The notes below the pieces were generated by a model. It saw nothing but the letters and a program-made list of their open reading frames with translations, had not been told where the DNA came from and ran no database searches. From Pseudomonadota bacterium (GTDB taxonomy: Bacteria; Pseudomonadota; Alphaproteobacteria; Sphingomonadales; Sphingomonadaceae): a stretch of DNA of 64,000 bases. Location of the stretch: positions 1 through 64,000 of the forward strand of contig JAEZIO010000074.1 of assembly GCA_023436615.1 (NCBI GenBank), given 5' to 3'. Position 1 is the first letter of the stretch; each line of letters opens with the position of its first letter. The translations under genes and the position numbers were made by a program. This document shows positions 7,780-15,860 of this stretch, one piece after another.

Positions 7780-9879
7780 TCAAAAGTTGCCCTTGATCGA
7801 CAGGCTGAAGATCGGGCCGACGAGCTCGTTCTGCTTCTGGAAGAAGAGCAGCGGAGACCGGTCGCGGAAGCCCGAATAGACGGTGCGCCACACCTTGTGC
7901 TTGCTCTCGACGATATTGTCGACGGACAGTCGGACCGTTGTCCCGAGCAGGCTCTTATGTTCGACGTAAAAGCCGACGAAGTAGGGCAGGTCGAGGTTCT
8001 GGTAGAGTTCCGTCAGGAAGTAGTATTTCGCATTGTGGTTATACTCTGCGTAGGCGCTCCAGGCGAAAGGCGTTCCGGGAACGTCATGGCGTAGCGACAC
8101 GCTTGCCCACTTGTTGCGAACACCGGAGATCGGCCGTTTCTCGCCGGTGAGCGGATCCTTCACCGACGTCCATTCGCGCCCGACCGTGAGGTCGACCTTC
8201 GCTCCGGTGAAGCCGATCGGCTCGAGCTGGAAGGTGCTGACGCTTTCGAAGCCGATGCGGTCGGCACGCGGCAGGTTGCCGATGCCCTGGCCGCCATTGC
8301 CGATCGGGATGTAGTCGATGATGTCCTCGACCCGGAAGTAATGCAGGTTCAGCCGGGTTTTCCCCCAGCGGCCGAGATCCCGCGCGACTTCCGTTTCGAA
8401 CTCCCAGCTTTGCGGCGGCACGAGGTCGGGGTTGCCGGCATTCTCCCGGTCTTCGCTGAGCTTGGGCTGGGCAAGGAAGTCGTAAAAGCTGATCTGGCCG
8501 ACGCGGCGGCGCACCTTCAGGCTGAGGTCCCAGCCTTGCGCCGGACGCCAGCCCAGGGTCATGCTGCCCTTGGGCCGGAAGAACTTGCGCGCCGGCTGGT
8601 CGTCATCGACCCGGTCGAGGCGCGAAATTTCCGCGCCGCCGGCGAGTTGGAGGTCGAGGTTCGACGAGAGCGGCCGGCTCCACGTCGCAATGCCCTCGTA
8701 TCGGACCTCGGTCACCTTGCCGGTGCCTTCGGGGAAGTCGACCTCGACGAACTGGCCCTGGGGGTTGAGCTCGAAAAGCCCGCCCCTCTGATCGAGCGAA
8801 TTGAACGCGCGTTCGAGCGACAGCTGGAAGTCGTTACGCCCGATCTTCCAGCCATATTCGCCCCGGCCGATCGTCTCCCCGATATGCGTGTCACGGCTGA
8901 AGCGCGTCCCGGTGTCGGGTGCGCCGGTCGTGTCGAAGTGGAAGATCAGGTCCTGAAGGAGCGGCTCGTGCTCCCAATGCCGGACGCCGATGAGCTTGAG
9001 GCGGCCGGGCCCGAGGGCGAACGTGTAGTCGGCGTTGATGTCGGCGAAATAGCCGTCGAGCTTGGTCTCGATATCGCGGCTGCGCTCCTCCCCGGTGACG
9101 AGGAGGCGCCGATCGCGCTGTACGGACGGGTTCCAATAGGGCGTGTAGCCGAGGGTCAGATTGCCGACGGAGGAGCCCGGGCCGTCGTAGCCCAGCTTCG
9201 CCTGCATGTTCGCCTGCTCGTACTCGGAGTGGTAGACCTCGCGGCGCGTTTCGGTGAGGACGCCGTTGCCGTCATAGACCCAGATCGGGCCGCCGAAGGC
9301 ACCTCTGCCCGGCGAGTTCTTGAGCGAAAGCGTGTAATCGAAGGGCCCAGTCTTGCCCGAATAGCTGACCGATCCGGCCAGGAATTCCGGCTTTGCGAAA
9401 TGGGCCCGGAAGTGGGGCCGATATTCGAACTGGCCCGCGGCCTTCTGCGCCTGCTTGACGATCACGTTCGCGACCTGGCCGGAAAGTCCAGCAATGCCGA
9501 GACTCGCGGCATCGACGATCTCGATCCGCTCGACGCTGCTTGCTGAGATCCTCTGCAGCTGGTCGATTGCGCCGCCCGACTTGTTGGCAATGCGCTGGCC
9601 GTTGATGAGCACGTTCTCCGAAGCCTGGCCGAGGCCGCGTTCCTGCTCGGCGCCGCGGATCGAAAAGCCGGGGACCTGGACGAGCATGTCGTAGGCGGTC
9701 TTCGGGGCGAACCGCGTGAAGTCGGCGGGGGTGTAGACGCGCTTTTGCGCCGCCGGTTGCGCAACGGGCGCGGGCGCCACTGCCGGATCGGGTGTCTGCG
9801 CGGACGCAGCGGCAGGGCAGATCGCAACGGCGGCCGATGCCATCAGCGTGTTCCGCACCCGATTGGAGAAACTCTTCAT
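7780..9879 (-). CDS. TonB-dependent receptor, first of tandem pair
   Basis: A 699-residue outer-membrane receptor. It has a signal peptide ending ...AAASAQ, a plug domain (TPADFTRFAPKTAYDML, NVLINGQRIANKSGGAID, RIEIVDAASLGIAGLSG) and a barrel ending in LSIKGNF with the expected C-terminal Phe. The ATG at 9879 is preceded by AAGGGGAG at good spacing; a GTG directly upstream is less likely. The barrel carries many aromatic-rich beta strands. It is followed by a paralog 134 bases downstream. A near-perfect palindrome at 9911-9928 lies in its upstream region. The ligand cannot be told; the neighbouring BlaI/BlaR1 system suggests stress- or metal-linked control (inference). Confidence 0.87.
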   Translation of the reverse strand: MKSFSNRVRNTLMASAAVAICPAAASAQTPDPAVAPAPVAQPAAQKRVYTPADFTRFAPKTAYDMLVQVPGFSIRGAEQERGLGQASENVLINGQRIANKSGGAIDQLQRISASSVERIEIVDAASLGIAGLSGQVANVIVKQAQKAAGQFEYRPHFRAHFAKPEFLAGSVSYSGKTGPFDYTLSLKNSPGRGAFGGPIWVYDGNGVLTETRREVYHSEYEQANMQAKLGYDGPGSSVGNLTLGYTPYWNPSVQRDRRLLVTGEERSRDIETKLDGYFADINADYTFALGPGRLKLIGVRHWEHEPLLQDLIFHFDTTGAPDTGTRFSRDTHIGETIGRGEYGWKIGRNDFQLSLERAFNSLDQRGGLFELNPQGQFVEVDFPEGTGKVTEVRYEGIATWSRPLSSNLDLQLAGGAEISRLDRVDDDQPARKFFRPKGSMTLGWRPAQGWDLSLKVRRRVGQISFYDFLAQPKLSEDRENAGNPDLVPPQSWEFETEVARDLGRWGKTRLNLHYFRVEDIIDYIPIGNGGQGIGNLPRADRIGFESVSTFQLEPIGFTGAKVDLTVGREWTSVKDPLTGEKRPISGVRNKWASVSLRHDVPGTPFAWSAYAEYNHNAKYYFLTELYQNLDLPYFVGFYVEHKSLLGTTVRLSVDNIVESKHKVWRTVYSGFRDRSPLLFFQKQNELVGPIFSLSIKGNF

Positions 9880-9910
9880 CACGGACTCCCCTTGGAGCTA
9901 CGAACAGTAT

Positions 9911-9928
9911 TGCTGTACTAATACAGTC
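9911..9928 (-). promoter_or_regulatory. Operator-like palindrome upstream of TonB receptor
   Basis: The plus strand reads TGCTGTACTAATACAGTC, with perfect CTGTA/TACAG arms around four bases. On the minus strand it reads CTGTATTAGTACAGCA, which agrees at 14 of 16 positions with the operator-like sequence over the GntR-gene promoter at 58121-58136 (CTGTATTATGACAGCA), in the same orientation relative to the gene. It lies about 30 bases upstream of the receptor start, where a TATTAG -10 hexamer could sit inside the palindrome. It is a plausible binding site of the YtrA-type GntR regulator in this window. Confidence 0.5.
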
Positions 9929-9937
9929 AATCAAGTC

Positions 9938-10813
9938 TCATGGCTTGCGAAGATCGCGTGTGACGGCGCGCAGCTGCACGAGATGATCGGGCGACGGCAG
10001 GGCATCCCCTTGCTGGACGGCGCGAACGAACTCGGGCGTGATATCGAGCGCCTTGAGCTGGACGAGCGTGTCCACGGGCAAGTGCCGGTATCCGAGCCGC
10101 TCGAAGCCGGCGACGAATTGCGGAGTGATGTTGAGAGCCTTGAGCTGCACGAGCTCGTCCGGCTCCAGGTCGGAATAGCCGGCGCGGGCGAAACTTCCGA
10201 TGAACTCGGGCGTGATCTTGAGCGCGGCAAACTCGACAAGCTCGCTGAGAGTGCGCGGCCGGTAGCCCTGGCCCGCAAGCCCGCGCACATAGGCGGGTGT
10301 CACCTGGACTGCCGAAAGCTCGATCAGCTTGTCGACGCTCGGCGTCGGATAGCGGGCCGACGCCAGGGCAGAGACGAGTTCGCGCCGTGCATCTACCGCG
10401 ATAAGGCCAAACGCCTGGTCCTCGGTCGGGCGACCGACGCCGCTAGCTGCGAGGAATTGAAGAAAGCCTCGATCGGGCGTGACGCTGCAAGTCCCGATGG
10501 CGAGCGAATTGCCGCCGCTGCCCGCGCAGTCGACGCGTCCGGCTTCGCGGGCAGCCGTGAAGCGGATTGGGTGACTGCCGGGAGCCCTGAGCGCGGCGAG
10601 GTCAAGCCCGGCCAGCTCGCCATAGGCAAACGACTCACCCCAGCTGTTCGCGCCATGCGCATCGGCACGCTTGAAATTCAGCTGGACGTGGCCGGCGCGA
10701 CCCGTCGGTTCGATCGTGAAGCGCAGCGGCGTGACGCTGCCGGCAACACAGGCGGAGGACACCGTGATCGCGGTAAGCAACAGCGCGGCGACGAAGGCCA
10801 ACATCCTGGTCAT
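9938..10813 (-). CDS. Secreted repeat protein linked to BlaR1-type sensor
   Basis: A 291-residue exported protein of unknown function. It has a signal peptide (MLAFVAALLLTAITVSSACVA), a non-repeated domain (about residues 25-155) with one Cys pair candidate (CAGSGG..., IGTCSV), and then four and a half tandem 29-residue repeats with the pattern LxxDxLVQLKALxITPEFV...GY. The same repeat makes up the C-terminal region of the M56 sensor encoded 111 bases upstream on the same strand, so the two probably act together in the periplasm, for instance by hetero-assembly (inference). No known enzymatic motif is visible. Start ATG 10813 (MTRMLAF) is preceded by a GGGAGACG ribosome site. Confidence 0.8.
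   Translation of the reverse strand: MTRMLAFVAALLLTAITVSSACVAGSVTPLRFTIEPTGRAGHVQLNFKRADAHGANSWGESFAYGELAGLDLAALRAPGSHPIRFTAAREAGRVDCAGSGGNSLAIGTCSVTPDRGFLQFLAASGVGRPTEDQAFGLIAVDARRELVSALASARYPTPSVDKLIELSAVQVTPAYVRGLAGQGYRPRTLSELVEFAALKITPEFIGSFARAGYSDLEPDELVQLKALNITPQFVAGFERLGYRHLPVDTLVQLKALDITPEFVRAVQQGDALPSPDHLVQLRAVTRDLRKP
9941..10342 (-). repeat. Tandem 29-residue repeats in secreted protein
   Basis: Four full units of 29 residues (87 bp each) and a partial fifth at the C-terminus. Conserved positions are Asp-x-Leu-Val-x-Leu-(Lys)-Ala-Leu, then Ile-Thr-Pro-(Glu/Ala)-(Phe/Tyr)-(Val/Ile), then Gly-Tyr near the end of the unit. Each unit reads as two short helices separated by the TPE/TPA turn, which suggests a solenoid. 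Confidence 0.85.
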
Positions 10814-10924
10814 CTCACGTCTCCCTCTTCCGTTCTGCGGGCAAAGCTCGCCCGTCCGCCCGATTGGGGCGCTTCGAAATCCGATCTTCCGTGGTCAGTT
10901 CAGCGGGTCAGGCGCTTCGACGCG

Positions 10925-12754
10925 TCACGGCCCGTAGTCTTCGCTTGCTTTCAGCTCTTCGGGCGTGATCCCGAGCGACTTGAGCTGGACGAGCTTGTCG
11001 ACGTCGATCCGGCCGAACCCGGCGCGGCGGTAGCGTTCGACGTCCTTGGCCGTCACGCCTACGGCTCGAAGCTCCGTAAGCTGATCCAGGGTCAATCGGC
11101 CATAACCGACGTTTGCCAGGCTTCGAACATAGTCCTCGCGAACGCCGACGGCGTAGGCGCTGGTGATGTCGTCAGCGTCCAGGTTGCGATAGCCGAGCCG
11201 CGCGAGCTCCTGGATGAAGGCGGGGGTGACGCCGACCGCTTTAAGCTCGACGATATCGTCATGGTCGAGGCTGAGCTGCGGCGCGGCAGTCCGGATCGAC
11301 GCGATATATTCCGGCGTCACGCCGACGGCTTTGAGCTCGATCGCCCGGTCCACCGCCGACTTCGGCGGGCGCGGACCGTGCGGATGGACCGCAACGGCTG
11401 CCGCAAGCCCGGGAACGCTACCGGCCTCGGCATAAGCCTCGACCCGGGCGCCGCTCGGCGCAATCGCCACGACGCGCCTGCGGCCGCTGGCGTCGGGCGG
11501 ATAGACCGTGCTCGTCGCTCCGCTGGGCGCCTTGGCGATCGTCAGGCCGTTTTCGAGGACCGTTACCGTCGCGCCGTTCGGAGCGACGCTGCGCGACACC
11601 ACGCGTCCGGGTTCGACAGGAGCTGTTGGGGTCGCAGCCGATACCGCCGACGCACCGGCCACAGGGGCGGGCGCTACCGGAGCGACCGGTGAATAATAAG
11701 CGCTAGAGGACGCGAGCGACGCAATGTCTTTGCCAGTGTCGCTGGCGGGTGCTGCGGGCACGAGGTTGAGCGCCGCGACGGGCACAGCCATGCCCGCGGC
11801 AAAGAAAGCCGCAGCCGAGCCCCAGCGCCAGCCGCCAGGCGCGCGCTTCACGGCGCCGTCGAGCACCCGCTTGACGCGCCTGGCCAGCGAGTTCCTCGCC
11901 GGCGCAACGCCGTGCGCGCCAATCAGGAAGCCGCGGCACTCGTGGCGCGCCACCCCGACAAGCAGCCGCGCATATTCGGTTTCGTCGATGTCCGTGGCCA
12001 GCACGGCGTCGTCAGCCGCTTCCTCGCGAAGCTGATGCGCTTCACGCGCAAGCAGCCACACGAACGGGTTGAACCAGAAGAGAGCGACCGCAACGCGGGC
12101 CAGCAGGAGCTTCGCCCAATCGAGGCGCGCCACGTGGGCAAGCTCATGGGTGATGATCGCTTCGGCTTCTTCATGCGACTGCGCAGCTTCCTCGTTGAGC
12201 AAGATCACCGGGCGGACGACGCCCCAGCTGATCGGCGAGGGCAGCTCCTTGCTGGTGAGAAGCGCGGTGCCGTGCTTGAAGCCCATCCGCCGCTGGGCGC
12301 GCGCAAGCGCGGTAAGCCAGGGCGCGTCGATCAGGACCGTCGCGCGCGCCTTGAGCACGAACAGCCGGAGCAGCGCGATCAGGGTAAGCATGACGAGCAG
12401 AGCCGCAGGGGCCGCATAGCCCCAAAAGGACCAGTCGATTGGTGCGCTCCCGACACCGGCGTCGTCGACGACGGGTGCCGGCTGGACAGCCGGCTCGTCG
12501 GCCCGAACCCTCGATGGCAGCACCGCCGGAGCAGGGGATTCGCTCTTTGCGCTTCCAACCAGGAACTCCGGGCCGGCAACGTCGAGCGTCGGGAGCGCAA
12601 CCATCGCAACTGGAAGCAGCAGCAGCCCCGCCAGGGCAAGATGCGCAATCCAGCTGCGATCAGCCGCAGACCGATTCTTCATAAGCTTGAGCAGGAGCAG
12701 GGCTCCGCCGGCGACGAGGAACGATTTGGCGGCCAGAGGGATGAACCACTCCAT
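10925..12754 (-). CDS. BlaR1-type M56 metallopeptidase sensor with C-terminal repeats
   Basis: A 609-residue membrane protein. N-terminal membrane helices (residues about 5-60 and 110-135) frame an M56 peptidase domain with the zinc motif HELAH (about 203-207) and EEAADDAV (about 243-250). A further helix at about 312-330 leads to a Pro/Ala-rich external linker and, from about 468, to five 29-residue repeats instead of a penicillin-binding sensor domain. BlaR1 proteins sense a signal outside and trigger cleavage of their BlaI partner; here the sensing part seems to be the repeat solenoid, also found in the secreted neighbour. The ATG at 12754 overlaps the blaI stop by one base (TGATG); a GTG at 12757 is possible. 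Confidence 0.88.
   Translation of the reverse strand: MEWFIPLAAKSFLVAGGALLLLKLMKNRSAADRSWIAHLALAGLLLLPVAMVALPTLDVAGPEFLVGSAKSESPAPAVLPSRVRADEPAVQPAPVVDDAGVGSAPIDWSFWGYAAPAALLVMLTLIALLRLFVLKARATVLIDAPWLTALARAQRRMGFKHGTALLTSKELPSPISWGVVRPVILLNEEAAQSHEEAEAIITHELAHVARLDWAKLLLARVAVALFWFNPFVWLLAREAHQLREEAADDAVLATDIDETEYARLLVGVARHECRGFLIGAHGVAPARNSLARRVKRVLDGAVKRAPGGWRWGSAAAFFAAGMAVPVAALNLVPAAPASDTGKDIASLASSSAYYSPVAPVAPAPVAGASAVSAATPTAPVEPGRVVSRSVAPNGATVTVLENGLTIAKAPSGATSTVYPPDASGRRRVVAIAPSGARVEAYAEAGSVPGLAAAVAVHPHGPRPPKSAVDRAIELKAVGVTPEYIASIRTAAPQLSLDHDDIVELKAVGVTPAFIQELARLGYRNLDADDITSAYAVGVREDYVRSLANVGYGRLTLDQLTELRAVGVTAKDVERYRRAGFGRIDVDKLVQLKSLGITPEELKASEDYGP
10928..11356 (-). repeat. Tandem 29-residue repeats in M56 sensor C-terminus
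   Basis: Five units with the pattern (V/L)xxDxxxELKAVGVTPEYI...LGY. They match the repeats of the secreted neighbour at the same positions (Asp, Leu-Lys-Ala, Thr-Pro-Glu, Gly-Tyr). Unit 3 is the most divergent (AYAVGVREDYV). The last unit ends LKSLGITPEELKASEDYGP at the protein C-terminus. Confidence 0.85.
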
Positions 12755-13134
12755 CACTTTGTTCCTTTCGCGATTCGGGCCTTCGCGATCATCGCTTCGA
12801 GATCGTCGAGTTCGTCGGCGCTAAGCTTGTCGGACATTCCGAGCAGTGCGCTTGCCGCGACCGCCGGCGAACCGTTGAAGAAGACTCGGACGATTTCGCT
12901 CAGCGCGGACTTGCGCGCCGCGGTTTCCGGGACGGCCGGGCTGTACAGGAAGCCGCGGTCCGAATCCTCGCGCTCGACGAAACCCTTGTCCTCGAGGCGC
13001 TTGAGCATTGCCCGAACCGCCGAGCCGCTCAGGGGGTCGGGGAGCTTGTCGCAGATATCCCCCGCCGTCAGCGGACCCGCCTCATAAAGGATGTCGACGA
13101 TCTGACGTTCACGGGGCGGAAGCTTGCTGAGCAT
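12754..13134 (-). CDS. BlaI/MecI/CopY family transcriptional repressor
   Basis: A 126-residue protein that begins MLSKLPPRERQIVDILYEAG, with the winged-helix core (TAGDICDKLPDPLSGSAVRAMLKRLEDKGFVER) and the C-terminal dimerisation helices (SALSEIVRVFFNGS, LDDLEAMIAKAR). BlaI-type repressors bind TACA-N2-TGTA palindromes and are cleaved after BlaR1 signalling. Two such palindromes lie 23-55 bases upstream of this start, so it very likely represses its own operon. The ATG at 13134 was preferred to a TTG at 13146 because it gives the usual N-terminus. The adjoining sensor gene overlaps its stop. Confidence 0.93.
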   Translation of the reverse strand: MLSKLPPRERQIVDILYEAGPLTAGDICDKLPDPLSGSAVRAMLKRLEDKGFVEREDSDRGFLYSPAVPETAARKSALSEIVRVFFNGSPAVAASALLGMSDKLSADELDDLEAMIAKARIAKGTK

Positions 13135-13156
13135 GAGAAATCGCAATCCTTTTTCG

Positions 13157-13189
13157 CGCTACATTTGTAGCGTGTGCTACATTTGTAGC
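13157..13189 (-). promoter_or_regulatory. Two tandem BlaI-type operators
   Basis: Two copies of a palindrome, CGCTACATTTGTAGCG (13157-13172) and GCTACATTTGTAGC (13176-13189), are spaced 18 bases centre to centre. Both contain the TACA-N2-TGTA core known from BlaI/MecI operators. They sit directly upstream of the repressor start, overlapping the likely promoter of the blaI-blaR1 operon. Confidence 0.85.
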
Positions 13190-13244
13190 GTGAACGCAAG
13201 CTGAATATTGCGAGCATGCGAATTTTTCGGCGAACGGCTGAAGG

Positions 13245-13334
<90 letters not shown>

Positions 13335-13452
13335 TTAAGGCGCACGTTGATATCGCCGCTCGGGGCGAGGCGTGCAAGGCGCACGACCAACGCCGGTGGC
13401 CGGGAACAGCCGCGCCGCCTAGGCTTTGAGAAAGGAAGGGGAGGGCCGGAGA

Positions 13453-14589
13453 GTGGCGTTGCGTTGGAACCTTGGATGCATAATGGCGGGCGTCGCCTTG
13501 CTTGCGCTTGGCCCGGCTGCAGCCAGGGAGAATCGGTCGAGCGGATCCGCGCCACCGCCACCCCAGACGCCCAGGCCCGTAGAGGTCGCGGAAGCGCAAG
13601 CCTACACCGTGCCGATTGTGACCCCGCGGGCCCCGCAGAGCGGCTTCGAACAGTATAAAGCCTATCTCATCGGACGGGCACGAAGCGCTGGCATTCGCGA
13701 CGACACCATCCGATCGGTGATCCCGTACCTCCAGGTCAACCAAAGGGTGATCGAGCTCGACCGCGCGCAGCGGCCGACCGGGCCGGCGACGGATTACGCG
13801 CCGTCATTCGCCAATTATCTCAATCGCCACATCACCGAATCCCTCATCCGGCGCGGCCAGGCACGCTATTCGACGCATTGGGGCAATTTGTCGCGCATCC
13901 AGCAGCGCTACGGCGTCGATCCTTCCGTGATCATGGCCATCTACGGCAAGGAAACCAGCTATGGTTCCGTAACCGGCAACTTCGACCTTCTCGAAGCGCT
14001 TGCAACGCTTGCGTACGAGGGACGGCGCCGGGCGATGTTCGAGGCGGAGTTCATGGCCGCGCTGAAGCTGCTCGACCTCGGTGTGCGGCGCTGGCAGCTC
14101 AAGGGCAGCTATGCAGGGGCGACGGGCTACCCGCAATTCATGCCATCCGTCGCCCTTCGGCTGCGCGCGGATGGCGATGGCGACGGCTATGCCGATATCT
14201 GGCGGAGCGAGGACGATGCCTTCGCGTCGATCGCGAATTATCTGCGCGATGCCGGCTGGAAGCGCGACATCCCGTGGGGCGTGGCCGTCCGTATTCCGGC
14301 GACCTTGAACCGCGCCGCAATCCGCTCGCGGCTGAACGCGCCGCGATGCCCGGCGGTATTCCGGCGCCATAGCCGCTGGCTCACGGTCGCCGAATGGCGA
14401 ACGCTAGGGGTTATCCCAACGGGAAGGGGCCTTCCCGACAATGAATTGGTGACTCTGATGGAAACTCCGGGCGCCTACGCGCCGGGCTATCTGCTGACCG
14501 AGAATTACCACGCGATCCTCGATTACAATTGCTCGAATTATTACGCGATGGGGGTCGGCCTGCTCGCGAATGCGATCGCCGCGCGCTAG
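13453..14589 (+). CDS. Lytic murein transglycosylase (MltB/SLT family)
   Basis: A 378-residue exported protein with signal peptide (IMAGVALLALGPAAA), a short Pro-rich linker and the MltB-type catalytic domain: SYxNYL-like SFANYLNRHI, GVDPSVIMAIYGKETSYG with the catalytic Glu (about residue 167), GATGYPQFMPS, and DGDGYADIW. A C-terminal segment (TLGVIPTGRGLPDNELVTLM) resembles the MltB tail. These enzymes cleave peptidoglycan to 1,6-anhydromuropeptides. The GTG at 13453 lies after a GGAAGGGGAGG ribosome site; an internal ATG at 13483 is the alternative. The next gene, a D,D-carboxypeptidase, also acts on the cell wall. Confidence 0.9.
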   Translation: MALRWNLGCIMAGVALLALGPAAARENRSSGSAPPPPQTPRPVEVAEAQAYTVPIVTPRAPQSGFEQYKAYLIGRARSAGIRDDTIRSVIPYLQVNQRVIELDRAQRPTGPATDYAPSFANYLNRHITESLIRRGQARYSTHWGNLSRIQQRYGVDPSVIMAIYGKETSYGSVTGNFDLLEALATLAYEGRRRAMFEAEFMAALKLLDLGVRRWQLKGSYAGATGYPQFMPSVALRLRADGDGDGYADIWRSEDDAFASIANYLRDAGWKRDIPWGVAVRIPATLNRAAIRSRLNAPRCPAVFRRHSRWLTVAEWRTLGVIPTGRGLPDNELVTLMETPGAYAPGYLLTENYHAILDYNCSNYYAMGVGLLANAIAAR

Positions 14590-14678
14590 TCGATTTTCCC
14601 GCCGCAGCCACTCGCGCCCAGCGCAATCGCGCGATAACGTCGCGCCGTTATTCGACCCAAAGAGGATCCTCGAACAGC

Positions 14679-15860
14679 ATGAAGCGCGCCCTTTTTCTCG
14701 TCACCGCCGCCGCAACCCTGATCGCCGGCGCAGCGCCAGCCGCTGCGCCCCAGTTCGACACGCCCGCCACGACCGCGTTCCTGATCGACCTGTCATCGGG
14801 TGCGGTGCTGTTCGCCAAGAATTCCGATCATCGGATGCCGCCGGCATCGATGGCGAAGATGATGACGACCGAAGTCGCGTTCGAGCTGATCGACCGCGGC
14901 CAGCTCCCGCTCAACAAGACGTGCACGGTGCGGCCGGAGACCTGGCAGAAGTGGCATGGACCGCAGGCTGGATCGACCATGTTCCTTTCCGCGAACGAGC
15001 AGGTCAGCGTCGAGAACCTGCTGCACGGCATCGTGACCTTGTCGGGCAACGATGCGTCGGTCGTGCTCGCGGAATGTATCGCCGGGACCGAGCAGGCCTT
15101 CGTCGAGCAGATGAATGCGCTGGCAAAGCAGCTCGGCCTGTCCAACAGCCGCTTCTGCAACCCGATCGGCTGGCCGGACGAGGGCTGCACCTATGTGACT
15201 GCGCGCGACCTGGCGACGCTCGCGCGGGCGACGATCGAGCGGCATCCGAAGCTGTACAGGCAGTTTTACGGCCAGACGCAGTTCACCTGGGGCAAGACCC
15301 TGGGCTCGGGACAGGACATCACGCAGGCAAACCGCAATCCCATCCTCGGCAAGGTACCGGGTGCCGACGGCCTCAAGACCGGTCATACCGAGGAAGCGGG
15401 ATACGGTTTCACCGGGTCGGCCCACCAGAACGGCCGCCGCCTCATCGAGGTGCTCGCCGGCATGAAGAGCTGGAACGAGCGAGTGAGCGAATCCACCCGG
15501 CTGATGCAATGGGGCTTCAACGCCTGGCAGGCGAAGCCGCTCTTCAAGCAGGGTACCCAGGTCGCGACGGCCAAGGTGCAGATGGGTGACAGCAGCGAAG
15601 TGCCGCTGGTCGCGCCCCGCGATCTGGCAGTGACGCTGCCCGCGGGCCTCAGCCTGACCGGCAAGATGCAGGTTAAGGTTCGCTACGATGGACCTGTCAG
15701 CGCGCCGATCAAGAAGGGGCAGGAGATCGCCCAGCTGGTCGTCACCACCGGGGACACGCAGCCGCAGGTCGTGCCTCTGGTGGCCGGCAAGGATGTCGGC
15801 GAAGCCGGCTTCTTCGGCCGCGCGTGGATCGGCTTGAAGAATCTCTTCGGACTGGCGTGA
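14679..15860 (+). CDS. D-alanyl-D-alanine carboxypeptidase (PBP5/DacC type)
   Basis: A 393-residue exported penicillin-binding protein. It has a signal peptide (FLVTAAATLIAGAAPAAA) and the three active-site motifs of the S11 family: SMAK (Ser about residue 57), SGN in VTLSGNDASV, and KTGH. The C-terminal PBP5 domain follows, ending with GRAWIGLKNLFGL, an amphipathic stretch typical of the membrane anchor. It trims the terminal D-Ala from peptidoglycan stem peptides. The start is preceded by AGAGGATC. It begins a tightly packed cluster dac-tmk-holB-metG-tatD that is conserved among alphaproteobacteria. Confidence 0.95.
   Translation: MKRALFLVTAAATLIAGAAPAAAPQFDTPATTAFLIDLSSGAVLFAKNSDHRMPPASMAKMMTTEVAFELIDRGQLPLNKTCTVRPETWQKWHGPQAGSTMFLSANEQVSVENLLHGIVTLSGNDASVVLAECIAGTEQAFVEQMNALAKQLGLSNSRFCNPIGWPDEGCTYVTARDLATLARATIERHPKLYRQFYGQTQFTWGKTLGSGQDITQANRNPILGKVPGADGLKTGHTEEAGYGFTGSAHQNGRRLIEVLAGMKSWNERVSESTRLMQWGFNAWQAKPLFKQGTQVATAKVQMGDSSEVPLVAPRDLAVTLPAGLSLTGKMQVKVRYDGPVSAPIKKGQEIAQLVVTTGDTQPQVVPLVAGKDVGEAGFFGRAWIGLKNLFGLA

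Noticed and set aside
9848..11692. A 614-codon open frame on the plus strand opposite the BlaR1 and repeat-protein genes
   Set aside because: It reads across gene boundaries of the opposite strand and shows only mirrored periodicity of the 29-residue repeats; no start signal or family motif.
10925..13146. A genuine beta-lactam resistance operon
   Set aside because: The sensor has no penicillin-binding domain and no beta-lactamase gene adjoins; BlaI/M56 pairs also serve other signals.
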